From: Crocosphaera watsonii WH 8501
GTDB lineage: Bacteria > Cyanobacteriota > Cyanobacteriia > Cyanobacteriales > Microcystaceae
Direction: 5' to 3'
Length of the DNA: 64,000 nt
NCBI RefSeq assembly: GCF_000167195.1
Contig: NZ_AADV02000001.1
Span: 124,001-188,000 of the forward strand
The notes beneath the pieces were generated by a model. The model searched no databases. It was given only the letters and a program-made list of their open reading frames with translations, and was not told where the DNA came from. The position numbers and the translations under genes were made by a program. Every line of letters starts with the position of its first letter. Position 1 is the first letter of the stretch. This document shows positions 9,458 through 19,140 of this stretch, piece after piece.

Positions 9458-10711
9458 TTAACGCTCAATGTCCGTCACCCTCCAACTCAATTTAGTGTTT
9501 AACCAGAAATTCCAGAATGTCACGATGACAATAGCCATTAATTTCGCTAAGAGATCGCTAGTCAAGACTCCTCGCAAAAAGCCGTTGGTGGTTATGTTTG
9601 CGATGGTTGTATCTAATTGTAATTTTTGGAAAATGGCAAAGAAAGTATTCACCAATAATGTCTGTAAAATAACACCAGCAAGACAAACAAAATTAAACTT
9701 AATAAATCTTTTTAGTCGCTGACGTTTTCCTGGCTGTCGGCTGGAAATATCCCGAAATGTCCATAAATCGTTCCAAAGAAAGTTATTAATAATTGCTACT
9801 TCCGCAGAGAGTATGGTACTGCGTGTTAAGCCCAATTCTAGTCCTTTGCGAAGTAGGGAAAAAACCGTCAGATCGACAAAAAGTCCACTAAACCCTACTA
9901 AACAAAACTGAATAAACCTAGCTGATAAAGATAACCGAAGTCGTACAAGATGCTGTAGATACTCGATATATTGTTTCCAAGTTACCTTACTTTCCCCTGC
10001 TTGACGTTCTCGGAAGACATATCCGGCTTCACCTAACCAGCGAATTTTTCCTCTAGCAGTGACCTCGATCAAAATTTTGTAACCCACAGGGCTTAAGGGT
10101 TTGCCAGCGATCGCAGTTCGACGCACCATAAAATAACCACTCATGGGATCAGAAAGACGGCCAATAACTTCCGGGAGAATGATTAAACCTAACATTTGTG
10201 CGCCACGGGATAAAAAGCGGCGAATAATACTCCATTCGCTAACCCCTCCTCCTTCTACATGGCGACTGGCCACTGCTAAGTCGGCCCCCTTGTCCATTTC
10301 CCCTAAAAGCTGTTGAAGCACTTCGGGGGGGTGTTGTAAGTCAGCATCGATCACCCCTAAAATATTCCCTCTGGCCACCTGCCATCCTCGGATGACAGCA
10401 GTAGAAAGTCCTTTTTCTTCCGTGCGACGCATGACTTTAAGTTGGGGATAGTCTGAGGTTAATTCTAGGGCTAATTTCCAAGTATGATCGGGACTGTTAT
10501 CATCAACGACAATTAGTTCATAGTCTCCAGCAATGGATTGATCGAGTAAATCAGTTAAAATTTTGACAATATCTTGGATATTTCCTGCTTCTTTGTAGGT
10601 AGGTAACACCAAAGAGAATTTTAAGGGAGCTTCATCCACATTCCCTTGATTGATAGGACTCCCTGACACTTGAAACACACCAGAAGGGACGGGGACTAAA
10701 GATTGATTCAT
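9458..10711 (-). CDS. DPM1-like glycosyltransferase fused to GtrA membrane domain
   Basis: Residues 30-250 form a GT-A family 2 fold like polyprenyl-phosphate mannosyl/glucosyl transferases, with VVDDNSPDHTW and the DxD-containing IDADLQHPPE. Residues about 265-410 form a four-helix GtrA-like domain (FCLVGFSGLFVDLTVFSLLR) that may flip or present the lipid-linked sugar. The fused architecture is common in cyanobacteria. It is downstream of plsC on the same strand with an 11-bp gap, so the two are probably co-transcribed. It should act at the cytoplasmic membrane; the donor sugar is unknown. Confidence 0.85.
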   Translation of the reverse strand: MNQSLVPVPSGVFQVSGSPINQGNVDEAPLKFSLVLPTYKEAGNIQDIVKILTDLLDQSIAGDYELIVVDDNSPDHTWKLALELTSDYPQLKVMRRTEEKGLSTAVIRGWQVARGNILGVIDADLQHPPEVLQQLLGEMDKGADLAVASRHVEGGGVSEWSIIRRFLSRGAQMLGLIILPEVIGRLSDPMSGYFMVRRTAIAGKPLSPVGYKILIEVTARGKIRWLGEAGYVFRERQAGESKVTWKQYIEYLQHLVRLRLSLSARFIQFCLVGFSGLFVDLTVFSLLRKGLELGLTRSTILSAEVAIINNFLWNDLWTFRDISSRQPGKRQRLKRFIKFNFVCLAGVILQTLLVNTFFAIFQKLQLDTTIANITTNGFLRGVLTSDLLAKLMAIVIVTFWNFWLNTKLSWRVTDIER

Positions 10712-10722
10712 AGGTAATAATA

Positions 10723-11478
10723 TTATTTTTGAATAACTATCTGCTCAAGTTTACCCTGAAATATCCATTTCAAATGAGATTCTAGATCCTGGGTTAGCTT
10801 TTGGGAACTGCGTTTGAGGGTTGTGGTGTCATAACTGGCCACGTCCAGAGAACAACCGATATTAACGGTGATATGGGTTCCCCAACTAGGAAAAGGCTTA
10901 GTATATTCAATGCTGACGGGTAATATTTTCATGCCACAACCTGGTTGTTGAGATTCCACTTCTAAGGCAATACGGGCTACTCCTCGTTTAAGAGGATGAA
11001 CTTCTTTATCTCGGAAAATACCTCCTTCTGGAAAAATAACTAACATTTCCCCTTGTTTGAGAATTTCTACACTATGCTCTAAACTACTGGCCCCTGGCCG
11101 TTTAAGATCCACTGGGAAACCCCCCATCCGCCGAATAAACCAGCCTTGAATACCTGTTATTTCGCTGGAAGTCACCATAAACCTGACATCTCTACCACTA
11201 ACTATTCTGCCTACTGCGTAGGGGATAATTAAAGCATCCCAGCGAGAACGATGGGTGGGAGCGATCAGAATGGGACCGCTTGTGGGAATGTTCTCTTGTC
11301 CGTTGATGGTAATAGATCCAAAATAGAGGGGCAAGACTATTTTCGATCCCAACGGATAAGCAATATTAATCAACCAAGGAGAAATTTGAGATTTGACTCG
11401 ATCGCTCTTATTTTTATGAATATTCATTTTCTTTAGGCAAAACGCAACAAAAACAATCTCTCTGTGGAGATTGCACAT
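10723..11478 (-). CDS. plsC: 1-acyl-glycerol-3-phosphate acyltransferase family protein
   Basis: This is a PlsC-type acyltransferase that would add an acyl chain to lysophosphatidate or a related acceptor at the membrane. The catalytic block THRSRWDA gives H76 and D81, and the substrate block VIFPEGGIF lies near residue 149. A Met at residue 18 (about 11427) is a more typical start because the first 17 residues are unlike the family. It lies just upstream of the GtrA-fused glycosyltransferase, which suggests a lipid or glycolipid role. The exact acceptor is not determined by sequence. Confidence 0.82.
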   Translation of the reverse strand: MCNLHREIVFVAFCLKKMNIHKNKSDRVKSQISPWLINIAYPLGSKIVLPLYFGSITINGQENIPTSGPILIAPTHRSRWDALIIPYAVGRIVSGRDVRFMVTSSEITGIQGWFIRRMGGFPVDLKRPGASSLEHSVEILKQGEMLVIFPEGGIFRDKEVHPLKRGVARIALEVESQQPGCGMKILPVSIEYTKPFPSWGTHITVNIGCSLDVASYDTTTLKRSSQKLTQDLESHLKWIFQGKLEQIVIQK

Positions 11479-11531
11479 AAAGTCATTGTAATTACACTAT
11501 AAAACTTTTTATTATTGATTTCTTTAATGCT

Positions 11532-12026
11532 ATGGACACTTATCTAGCTGTCTTCTGGTACATTATAGCTATTGTCACTTCACTAATTACCATGTCCAGC
11601 ATTATTCAATCCATAAAAGCAATGATAGCTAAACATCAGCAGCAAGTCCAGCAAAAAAAGTTTCTCGAGGCTGCTATGGGTGCTTGTGCTTTGTTAGCTG
11701 TTGCTGATGGTGATATTGGTTTTGCTGAACTTATGGCACGGGATTATATCCTAGATAATGTTCAACAACTTCAGCTATTTGATGCCAATGAAGCAGCAGA
11801 AATTTTCCGTCTCAAAGGGGAAGCTCTACAAAATAATTATCAAGAAGAAAAAACAGAAATTATCAAGTTAATTACTCCCTATATTGGAGATAGGGAGTTA
11901 GCTCCATTATTACTACAAATATCTTTGGTCATTGCCAACGCAGATAGAGAGTTAAAAGCTTCTGAACAAGAAATAATTAATGAATTAAAAGAAGTTTTAC
12001 AAGTCAATAAAATTGATATGTCTTAG
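11532..12026 (+). CDS. TerB-like helical protein with N-terminal membrane anchor
   Basis: 164 residues: a hydrophobic helix at 5-25 (YLAVFWYIIAIVTSLITMS), then a TerB-type all-helical domain. Two repeats carry acidic Asp-rich turns, ALLAVADGDIGFAE and LVIANADRELKASE, similar to the metal-binding sites of the tellurite-resistance TerB/DjlA fold. It is divergent from plsC with a short 53-bp spacer. The function in cyanobacteria is unknown; TerB domains often occur in stress or membrane-sensing proteins. Confidence 0.7.
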   Translation: MDTYLAVFWYIIAIVTSLITMSSIIQSIKAMIAKHQQQVQQKKFLEAAMGACALLAVADGDIGFAELMARDYILDNVQQLQLFDANEAAEIFRLKGEALQNNYQEEKTEIIKLITPYIGDRELAPLLLQISLVIANADRELKASEQEIINELKEVLQVNKIDMS

Positions 12027-12098
12027 AAAACATATCAATTTTATTTCACAAATAACTTTCCTAAATAGTCATACACTGCTAACATTACAGTATTTTTG

Positions 12099-13682
12099 TT
12101 AAACATTGACTATTTGACGAGTTTCTTGTTTTTCTCTAACTAAAAATTCTTGTAACTGTTGTTCAATTTCATCCCGAACAATTTGACGGTATTCTAGAAA
12201 ATGTTCGTTATGAGCGCAGACAGTTAAATAATGTTCCCAAACGGGAGTATTATGTTTAAGAATACCAAAGAAATGATGCCAAAATTTCCAACGAGTGTTC
12301 CGTTTAAACCCTTGTCTCCAAATAACAATGGCTAAAGCTCGCAAGTCAACCCAACTGGGAAACTTAAAAGGGGCATGACATTTAGGCGCACCTAATTTTA
12401 AGAAACAACGATAAGTCCTATCTAAGAAAATTTCTGCGTCGTATAATGTCCAAAAAGCCTCTATATATTCTCGAGCAATATCTTCGATGGGACGAGTGGG
12501 AACAAAGTTCATCAAGGTACTTTGATTAATATCTAGTTTACTATTATCAACTCTTAATCTTCCTTCTTTTTCTAAACGATGCCATAGGGCCGTATGGGGA
12601 AGTGCTTGTAACATTCCAAACATAGCTGTAGGAATAGCCGCATTTTCTACAAAGCGAATAATACGAGAAGCTGCCCCTATTTTTTCCCCATCAAAACCAA
12701 TAATAAACCCTGCCATGGAACGCAGCCCGGCACGGATTAAAGTATCAATGGTATCGGTTAAGGAATCACGGGTATTTTGAAATTTTTTGGTTAGTTTTAA
12801 ACTCTCTTCATCCGGGGTTTCAATGCCTAAAAATACAGCGTCAAAATTGGATTCTACCATCAACTCCATCAACTCAGTATCTTGGGCGAGATCCACCGAT
12901 GCTTCGGTATTAAAACGGAAGGGATATTGATGTTCTTTTTGCCAAACTTTTAATTCTTTGAGTAATAATTTAACGTTGCGTTTATTACCGATAAAATTAT
13001 CATCTACCATAAATACGCCCCGTCGCCATCCTAACTCATAAAGATAGTCCAACTCTTTCAGCAGTTGTGCCGGGGTTTTAGTGCGCGGTTTCCGTCCATA
13101 TAAAACAATAATGTCACAAAATTCGCATTGAAACGGACATCCCCTGGAAAACTGCACCGACATGGAGTCATAAGCGTCTAACTCCAGTAAGTCGTAGCGA
13201 GGAATGGGTCTTAAAGTAACATCTGGTTTTTCTTCGGTGCGGATGGTTGCTTGGGTTTCTCCTCGTTGCAAAGCTTCCACAGACATCGGAAGAGTGATTT
13301 CTCCTTCATCTAACACTAAAAAGTCTGCCCCTGCTTCTTGTACTTCTGAGGGGACTGAGGGAGCGTAAGAACCCCCGACGACAACACATTTACCCCGTCG
13401 TTTCGCTTCTTTTATTTGCGCCAATAAATCGGGTTTTTGGACGATCATGGCGGAAAAAATCACCATTTCTGCCCATTCCCATTCTGCTTCAGTTACCTCT
13501 CTAATATTGCGATCGCATAGTTTAAATTCCCAGGTTTGAGGAAGTCTACCAGCAACGGTAATTAAACCCAGATGTGGTAATAAAACTTTACGATTCACTA
13601 ATTCCAAGCTTTTGTCATAGGACCAAAAGGTGGGCGGAAATACCGGATAAATAAGTAATACTCGCACGTCTTCACACCCCAC
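12099..13682 (-). CDS. B12-binding-domain radical SAM protein
   Basis: 527 residues. Residues 1-150 form a cobalamin-binding-like Rossmann domain (VRVLLIYPVFPP, VVGGSYAP). Residues 175-400 form a radical SAM barrel with C182, C186 and C189 in GCPFQCEFCD holding the 4Fe-4S cluster. The tail of about 130 residues fits the DUF4070-type extension. It should use S-adenosylmethionine for radical chemistry, possibly methylation or hopanoid-type modification, but the substrate cannot be read from the sequence. The start may be a few codons later, at VRVLLIYP. Confidence 0.85.
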   Translation of the reverse strand: MGCEDVRVLLIYPVFPPTFWSYDKSLELVNRKVLLPHLGLITVAGRLPQTWEFKLCDRNIREVTEAEWEWAEMVIFSAMIVQKPDLLAQIKEAKRRGKCVVVGGSYAPSVPSEVQEAGADFLVLDEGEITLPMSVEALQRGETQATIRTEEKPDVTLRPIPRYDLLELDAYDSMSVQFSRGCPFQCEFCDIIVLYGRKPRTKTPAQLLKELDYLYELGWRRGVFMVDDNFIGNKRNVKLLLKELKVWQKEHQYPFRFNTEASVDLAQDTELMELMVESNFDAVFLGIETPDEESLKLTKKFQNTRDSLTDTIDTLIRAGLRSMAGFIIGFDGEKIGAASRIIRFVENAAIPTAMFGMLQALPHTALWHRLEKEGRLRVDNSKLDINQSTLMNFVPTRPIEDIAREYIEAFWTLYDAEIFLDRTYRCFLKLGAPKCHAPFKFPSWVDLRALAIVIWRQGFKRNTRWKFWHHFFGILKHNTPVWEHYLTVCAHNEHFLEYRQIVRDEIEQQLQEFLVREKQETRQIVNV

Positions 13683-13974
13683 AAAAATTTTTTTTCGTCT
13701 TCAATATAACACTTGTCGAAGATTATTGGTTAAAAGATGGATCATGAGGGATTGTACTTCTGCTTCTTTTTATTTTTTCTTAATATTTCGGTACACTTTA
13801 CTTTTGTCAATTGTAATTCCTAACATTAAATTTAAAAATAAAGCTTTACTATTTGGGAATTTAGACGATAGTTTAGTATAGTATGTACTGTACAATCGCA
13901 ATATGTGAGCTAAACTTAAAATTAGGTATAATATAGTGTTGATTTACCCTAAAAAATGACAGTTAGCCATCTAT
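13683..13974. other. Divergent intergenic region, no gene seen
   Basis: AT-rich spacer between the radical SAM gene and the MATE gene. It holds TATAGTTTAGTATAGTATG and TATAATATAG near 13870-13936, which could be promoter -10 elements for either gene. No open frame or repeat is supported here. Confidence 0.3.
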
Positions 13975-15327
13975 ATGAATTTTCCCCTTCCTGTTGAATA
14001 TCGTAGATTTTTACCTCGTTTTTATCGTCTGGCCTCAGTGAGCGTTTTATCTAATCTGATGGTTCCCTTAGCCGGGTTATGTGATACTGCTTTTTTAGGA
14101 CATTTAGAGGACATTCGTTACCTAGCAGGTGTTATTCTAGGAAGTATACTTTTTGACTATTTATATAGGGTTTTGAAGTTCATTCGTTCTGGAACAAATA
14201 CTATCACGGCAGAAGCAGTAGGAAGAGAAGACGAAGAAGGAATATTACTAGCTATTTTGCGTAGTGGTTTAATTGCTTTAATCATTGCTTTTACTATTTT
14301 AATTTTACAGTATCCTATTGAAAAAATAGGCTTTACTATATTATCTGGTTCTCCTGAAATAGAAGTATCTGGAATTGATTATTTTTCTGCAAGAATTTGG
14401 GGCGCACCAGCCGTTTTACTTAATTTTGTTTTCATTGGTTGGTTTTTAGGAAGGGAAATGAAAGCAGCAATTTTCTTCTTATCTTTTGTCGGTAACTTTT
14501 CTAATGTTGGGCTAGATTACCTGATAATTTATCGATGGAGTTTGGGAAGTTTAGGGGCAGGTTTAGCTACGGCAATTAGTCAATATTTAGCTTTATTCAT
14601 AGCTATTATTTTTATGGCTTTTAGTATTAAGTGGTCTGGATTTTTAGGGATACTTAGAAAAGTTGTAGATGGAAAAGAATTAAAATCAATTATTGCTTTA
14701 AAAGGAAATATATTAATTAGATATTTAGGTCTAATTTCAACCTATTCTATTTTTATAAATTTAAGTGCGTTACTAGGGACTGATATTCTAGCAGCGAATG
14801 GTTTATTATTACAAATTGCCCTCTTGAGTCAATTTACGGTTCAAGGAATAGGAATGACTCTGCAAACTTTAACAGGAAATTTTAAAGTAAAAGGAAATAT
14901 TGAACAAATTTCACCTTTATTAGTTGTCTCTATTATTAATAGTTTGATAATTGCTTCAACTTTTGCTTTTATTCCTTTTTTGTTCCCTGAAACTATTTTC
15001 AAACTATTGACGGATCATCCAGAAATTAGTGAAAAAGCTATACAATATAGTTTATGGTTATTACCTCTTTTATGTTTAACTGCCACTGCATTTATGTTAG
15101 AAGGTTATTTCATTGGTTTAAAAGAATGTGCTACATTAAGAAATGGAGTATTAACGGCATTTTTTATAGGATTTTTACCCTTAGCAGTTATGTCTTATTA
15201 TTGGCAAAATAATCACTTATTGTGGTCAGGTTTAACTGCTTACATGGGAACTTTGATAATTACCCTATTTCTCCAATTACCTAAAGTTCATAAAAATCAT
15301 GCTTTTCAGTTTCAAGAATCAGAATAA
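13975..15327 (+). CDS. MATE family efflux transporter
   Basis: 450 residues with about twelve hydrophobic helices and two MATE repeats. The start (FYRLASVSVLSNLMVPLAGL then CDTAFLGHLED) is the classic DinF-branch MATE signature. These proteins export cationic drugs or metabolites using H+ or Na+ gradients; the substrate here is unknown. It is monocistronic, divergent from the radical SAM gene and convergent with the hydrolase. Confidence 0.88.
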   Translation: MNFPLPVEYRRFLPRFYRLASVSVLSNLMVPLAGLCDTAFLGHLEDIRYLAGVILGSILFDYLYRVLKFIRSGTNTITAEAVGREDEEGILLAILRSGLIALIIAFTILILQYPIEKIGFTILSGSPEIEVSGIDYFSARIWGAPAVLLNFVFIGWFLGREMKAAIFFLSFVGNFSNVGLDYLIIYRWSLGSLGAGLATAISQYLALFIAIIFMAFSIKWSGFLGILRKVVDGKELKSIIALKGNILIRYLGLISTYSIFINLSALLGTDILAANGLLLQIALLSQFTVQGIGMTLQTLTGNFKVKGNIEQISPLLVVSIINSLIIASTFAFIPFLFPETIFKLLTDHPEISEKAIQYSLWLLPLLCLTATAFMLEGYFIGLKECATLRNGVLTAFFIGFLPLAVMSYYWQNNHLLWSGLTAYMGTLIITLFLQLPKVHKNHAFQFQESE

Positions 15328-15447
15328 AATTAGATTTAATTATACTTCATAACAAAATTCTCTCAGCTAAATTCTTAGTTCTTGTCAACTGTTCAAGGGT
15401 TCCCTTGATTGTTGAGTATCAAAGTTAAATTTTATCTTCGAGGGGTA

Positions 15448-16470
15448 TCAGTCTAAGTTCAATATTTGTTTTATTGCTAAAATAATAATCTCTGGTTCAT
15501 CTATCCAAACAAAATGACTACTATTATTGGCTAAAATTTGGCTGGAATTTGATGATAGTTTAAGTAATTCTTCATGGATAATATTTCTAATTTTATTGGT
15601 AGCTTTTAAAGGGAAGAAAAAGGTGAAAATAGAGGGATGAAAAAAAGTTTTTGCTTTGATGCTAATCAGAGGAATATTTCCCAAATTATTCGCTTTCTGT
15701 ACCTGAGTTGCACTGGTTTCTAAATTCCAGATTTCTCTGGCCATGGTTAACCAATGTTTCGGATGATAAAAAGACTGTTTAACCAGCATAAGACTATCTC
15801 GATTAAACTTATTTAATTGAGGTTTGATTAATTCAAATACTTTAAAATTTCCCAACAGTCTGATTAACCCAAATGTTGCCCCCAAAATTGATATAATAAA
15901 ACCTGAAAGAAAAAATGATTTTAATAATTTTACTGATAAAGGTAAGTTTAACATTCCTTGTTCGTGAAGTCCGTCCGTTAAAACAATTCCACAAACCTTA
16001 TCAGGAAAATAATGAGCATATAACCTAACATTATAACTACCAAAAGAATCACCAACTAATAAATAAGGTGGCGAAACATCAGCCTTTTCTAAAAGCTGAT
16101 CTAATTCATAAACAATTTCTTGACTGCAACGTTTTTTCGGACTAGAATCACTCCAACCATATCCTGGTCTATCATAGATAAAAACCTTGTTTATCTCCGC
16201 TATTTCTTCCATTAACAAATATCCTTCTATTCCCCCTAAACTATGGTCTAATACTACTGTAATCTTACCAGTTCCTTTCTGATAACAATGAACTTTATAA
16301 CCCCCTAAATCAATCCATTTTCCAGGTGGGACTTGTTGCATATTTCCCCAAAAAGTGTTAAGCCAATGGTAGCTAGTTGTTAGAAATAAAAAAATCAATT
16401 GAAAATAATTAAACGAAAATAAATTATTCATGATCATATCAAAGAATTTATGATTATAATGTGTTGACAC
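15448..16470 (-). CDS. Alpha/beta hydrolase with N-terminal membrane segment
   Basis: 340 residues. A hydrophobic stretch (residues 13-35) suggests membrane anchoring or export. The hydrolase core shows VVLDHSLGGIEG (oxyanion region), the nucleophile elbow VGDSFGS and the late SSHFVWIDEPE with the likely catalytic His. The overall pattern is that of generic esterase or haloperoxidase-like hydrolases. No substrate can be assigned. It is divergent from lysS, with an 84-bp spacer. Confidence 0.8.
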   Translation of the reverse strand: MSTHYNHKFFDMIMNNLFSFNYFQLIFLFLTTSYHWLNTFWGNMQQVPPGKWIDLGGYKVHCYQKGTGKITVVLDHSLGGIEGYLLMEEIAEINKVFIYDRPGYGWSDSSPKKRCSQEIVYELDQLLEKADVSPPYLLVGDSFGSYNVRLYAHYFPDKVCGIVLTDGLHEQGMLNLPLSVKLLKSFFLSGFIISILGATFGLIRLLGNFKVFELIKPQLNKFNRDSLMLVKQSFYHPKHWLTMAREIWNLETSATQVQKANNLGNIPLISIKAKTFFHPSIFTFFFPLKATNKIRNIIHEELLKLSSNSSQILANNSSHFVWIDEPEIIILAIKQILNLD

Positions 16471-16554
16471 GCTATAATAGTTAAGGTGATTAAGATTGAA
16501 CCTTATTTGACAACAAAATAACTTAATCTTACTTTTTTCTGCAATATCTTAACA

Positions 16555-18276
16555 ATGTCTTCCAATCAACCGCAACGGGAACCCAATTCATCCTCTAATT
16601 TAGACGAAATTCGCGCCACACGCCTCGAAAAAGTAGAACAGTTGAAAAAAATAGGCTTAATTCCCTATGCTTATCAATGGAAATCTAGCCATGATGCTGC
16701 TAGTTTACAAGATAAATATGCCAGTTTAAAAAATGGGGAAGAAGTCGAGGTAGACGTTGCGATCGCAGGAAGAATTATCGCCCGTCGTGTCTTTGGAAAA
16801 CTCGCTTTTTTCAGTTTACAAGACGAAAGCGGAACTATCCAATTATATCTGGATAAAAAAGAAATTCAGGCACACATGAGCGAACTCGAAAGTGCCTTTA
16901 ATCATCTCAAAAAATTAACGGACACAGGGGACATTATCGGAGTCAAAGGGAGTATTAAAAGAACGGAGAAAGGAGAACTTTCTGTTAAAGTCAAAGAGTA
17001 CGAAATATTAACTAAATCCTTATTACCTTTACCCGATAAATGGCACGGTTTAACCGATACAGAAAAACGCTATCGTCAACGGTATGTAGACTTAATTGTT
17101 AACCCCCAAGTTAGACAAACATTTCGTCGTCGGGCGCAGATTACCGCATCTATTAGACGTTACTTAGATAACCAGGGTTTTATAGAAATAGAAACCCCCG
17201 TTTTACAGTCAGAAGCAGGGGGGGCAGAAGCCCGTCCTTTTATCACCTATCATAACACCTTAGAGATGGATTTGTATCTGAGAATTGCCACAGAATTACA
17301 TCTCAAACGGTTAATTGTGGGGGGTTTTGAGAAAGTATTTGAAATGGGAAGAATTTTCCGTAACGAAGGGGTTTCTACCAAACATAATCCTGAGTTTACC
17401 TCCATTGAACTATATCAAGCTTATGCCGATTATAACGATATGATGGAGCTAACCGAAGCGATTATTACCACCGCAGCAGAAGAAGTTTTAGGCACTTTAA
17501 ACATAACTTATCAAGGGGAACAAATTGACTTATCAACCCCTTGGAGAAGGGTGACAATGAACGATATTGTTAAAGAGAAAAGTGGGTTGGATTTTGAGGC
17601 ATTTACAGACTTTGAAACAGCAAAAACTGAGGTAAAAAAAGCAGGTTTAGAAGTCCCTGAGACCTGTCAAAGTTTAGGAAAGTTATTAAACGAAGTGTTT
17701 GAGCAGACTGTAGAAGAAAGCCTCATTCAACCCACATTTATCCTTGATTTTCCCGTAGAAATTTCTCCTTTAGCTAAACCACACCGTGATAAACAAGGAT
17801 TAGTTGAACGCTTTGAATTGTACATTGTCGGACGAGAATTAGCCAATAGTTTTTCAGAATTAACTGACCCCATTGATCAAAGGGAAAGACTAGAAAAACA
17901 AGCAGAACAAAAAGCAGCCGGAGACTTGGAGGCACATAGTGTTGACGAAGATTTCTTAACAGCATTAGAATATGGAATGCCTCCTACTGGTGGTTTAGGA
18001 ATTGGTATTGATCGCCTAATTATGTTATTAACTGATTCTGCGAGTATTCGGGATGTTATTGCTTTCCCCTTGCTAAAAAATCAGAGTGTTGCCATCAAAT
18101 CTTTTGACTATGATGAAGAAAAAGAAACTCTCAGGGTTGAGTTTACTAATGGTAGTGTGTATCAATATCATGATGTTCCTAAAACTATTTATGAGGAGTT
18201 AGAAAAATCACCATCTAAAGGACAGTATTTCAATGGCGAAATTAAAGATAAATTTGGATTTGATCGAGAAAATTAA
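16555..18276 (+). CDS. lysS: Lysyl-tRNA synthetase, class II, with C-terminal KTSC domain
   Basis: 573 residues. The N-terminal OB fold ([20 protein letters not shown]) binds the anticodon. The class II catalytic core follows, with [17 protein letters not shown] (motif 1), [20 protein letters not shown] (motif 2) and [14 protein letters not shown] (motif 3). Bacterial LysS usually ends soon after motif 3. Here about 65 more residues form a KTSC domain ([20 protein letters not shown]), a small fold named partly for this location. The role of the KTSC tail is unknown. It is likely an essential gene with no sign of damage. Confidence 0.95.
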   Translation: MSSNQPQREPNSSSNLDEIRATRLEKVEQLKKIGLIPYAYQWKSSHDAASLQDKYASLKNGEEVEVDVAIAGRIIARRVFGKLAFFSLQDESGTIQLYLDKKEIQAHMSELESAFNHLKKLTDTGDIIGVKGSIKRTEKGELSVKVKEYEILTKSLLPLPDKWHGLTDTEKRYRQRYVDLIVNPQVRQTFRRRAQITASIRRYLDNQGFIEIETPVLQSEAGGAEARPFITYHNTLEMDLYLRIATELHLKRLIVGGFEKVFEMGRIFRNEGVSTKHNPEFTSIELYQAYADYNDMMELTEAIITTAAEEVLGTLNITYQGEQIDLSTPWRRVTMNDIVKEKSGLDFEAFTDFETAKTEVKKAGLEVPETCQSLGKLLNEVFEQTVEESLIQPTFILDFPVEISPLAKPHRDKQGLVERFELYIVGRELANSFSELTDPIDQRERLEKQAEQKAAGDLEAHSVDEDFLTALEYGMPPTGGLGIGIDRLIMLLTDSASIRDVIAFPLLKNQSVAIKSFDYDEEKETLRVEFTNGSVYQYHDVPKTIYEELEKSPSKGQYFNGEIKDKFGFDREN

Positions 18277-18487
18277 TGAGAAATGAGTCAGAAGATATTG
18301 TTAAACAAATAACTTCTGGCTTCTAACCTTATAAATAGGAGGTATCATCATAATGATTAACTGGAAATAGTATTTTTGTTGGGTGGGCAGAGTTTTTAGG
18401 TATTTTATTGCTTCGGATGATTGATCATTTTGCCCACCTTACTGATTAATTTTTATTGGTCATAAATATTATAAAAGGAGGGAATTT
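18277..18487. other. Spacer with imperfect hairpin repeat
   Basis: GGTGGGCA at 18382 and TGCCCACC at 18431 form an inverted repeat about 57 bp across, the pattern of short cyanobacterial hairpin repeats. AAAGGAGGGAATTT directly before 18488 is a strong ribosome-binding site for the next gene. Confidence 0.45.
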
Positions 18488-18919
18488 ATGGAAGAATTAT
18501 TAGAACTCAAAGCATTACTCTTAAAAGGAGATATCAAAGGTTCATTAGCTATTGTTGAAGACCTTGAAGATATGAGCAAAAATGCAATTGTTAGTACAAT
18601 TCGCAGTTATGCAGTTATTCTATTGATTCATCTAATTAAACAACAAGCAGAAAACCGTACTACTCGTTCTTGGGATGTTTCTATTCGTAATAGTGTTAGA
18701 GAAATTAAACGGAAAAATAAACGAAAAAAAGCGGGGGGATATTATCTTAATGATGAGGAGTTGAGGGAAACCTTAGAAGAGGCTTATCTTAATGCTTTAG
18801 ATCAAGCATCTTTAGAAGTTGCGGAAGGTATTTATCAACCGGAAGAAATCGAAGCTAGAATTAATAAAGATCATATAATTAATGGTGCCTTTGTCTTGAT
18901 TCAACGAGATTCTAAATAG
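18488..18919 (+). CDS. DUF29 family protein
   Basis: 143 residues, helical. It shows the DUF29 pattern: VSTIRSYAVILLIHLIKQQ, then RTTRSWDVSIRNSVREIK, then an AYLNALDQASLE segment. DUF29 is abundant in cyanobacteria and has no established function; proposals link it to toxin-antitoxin or mobile contexts. A strong Shine-Dalgarno AAAGGAGG precedes the ATG. It lies next to lysS but with 211 bp between, so a separate promoter is likely. Confidence 0.7.
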   Translation: MEELLELKALLLKGDIKGSLAIVEDLEDMSKNAIVSTIRSYAVILLIHLIKQQAENRTTRSWDVSIRNSVREIKRKNKRKKAGGYYLNDEELRETLEEAYLNALDQASLEVAEGIYQPEEIEARINKDHIINGAFVLIQRDSK

Positions 18920-18993
18920 AACGTTTCTCCCTCGGTAATGTCGTAATCGACTTTGCTTTAAACCCAGATTTTTGGCAATTGTTTACCTACCTA

Positions 18994-19140
18994 TTACTCC
19001 ATGAAATCGGAATAAGGCTCTTCTACTGTGACTTCAGGAGGATTTTCTCCTGTTACCATATCTAGACGAGGAGGAATCTGAGTGTTTAATTGATTAATCG
19101 CCCATTTTGCTGTCTCTTGTACCTCACGATCACTATCTTC
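18994..19140 (-). pseudogene. HEAT-repeat protein, C-terminal fragment
   Basis: Read leftward, about 48 codons end at a TAA at 18994-18996. The fragment starts DSDREVQETAKWAINQL, the second helix of a PBS-lyase-type HEAT repeat, and ends in an acidic tail (VEEPYSDFME). IS-E copy 2 removes everything upstream. Its partner half is not seen in the window. Confidence 0.55.

Noticed and set aside
18955-18975. Extra IS-E end at 18960 (AACCCAGATT)
   Set aside because: Only ten bases match the IS-E end and no element follows; it is likely chance.
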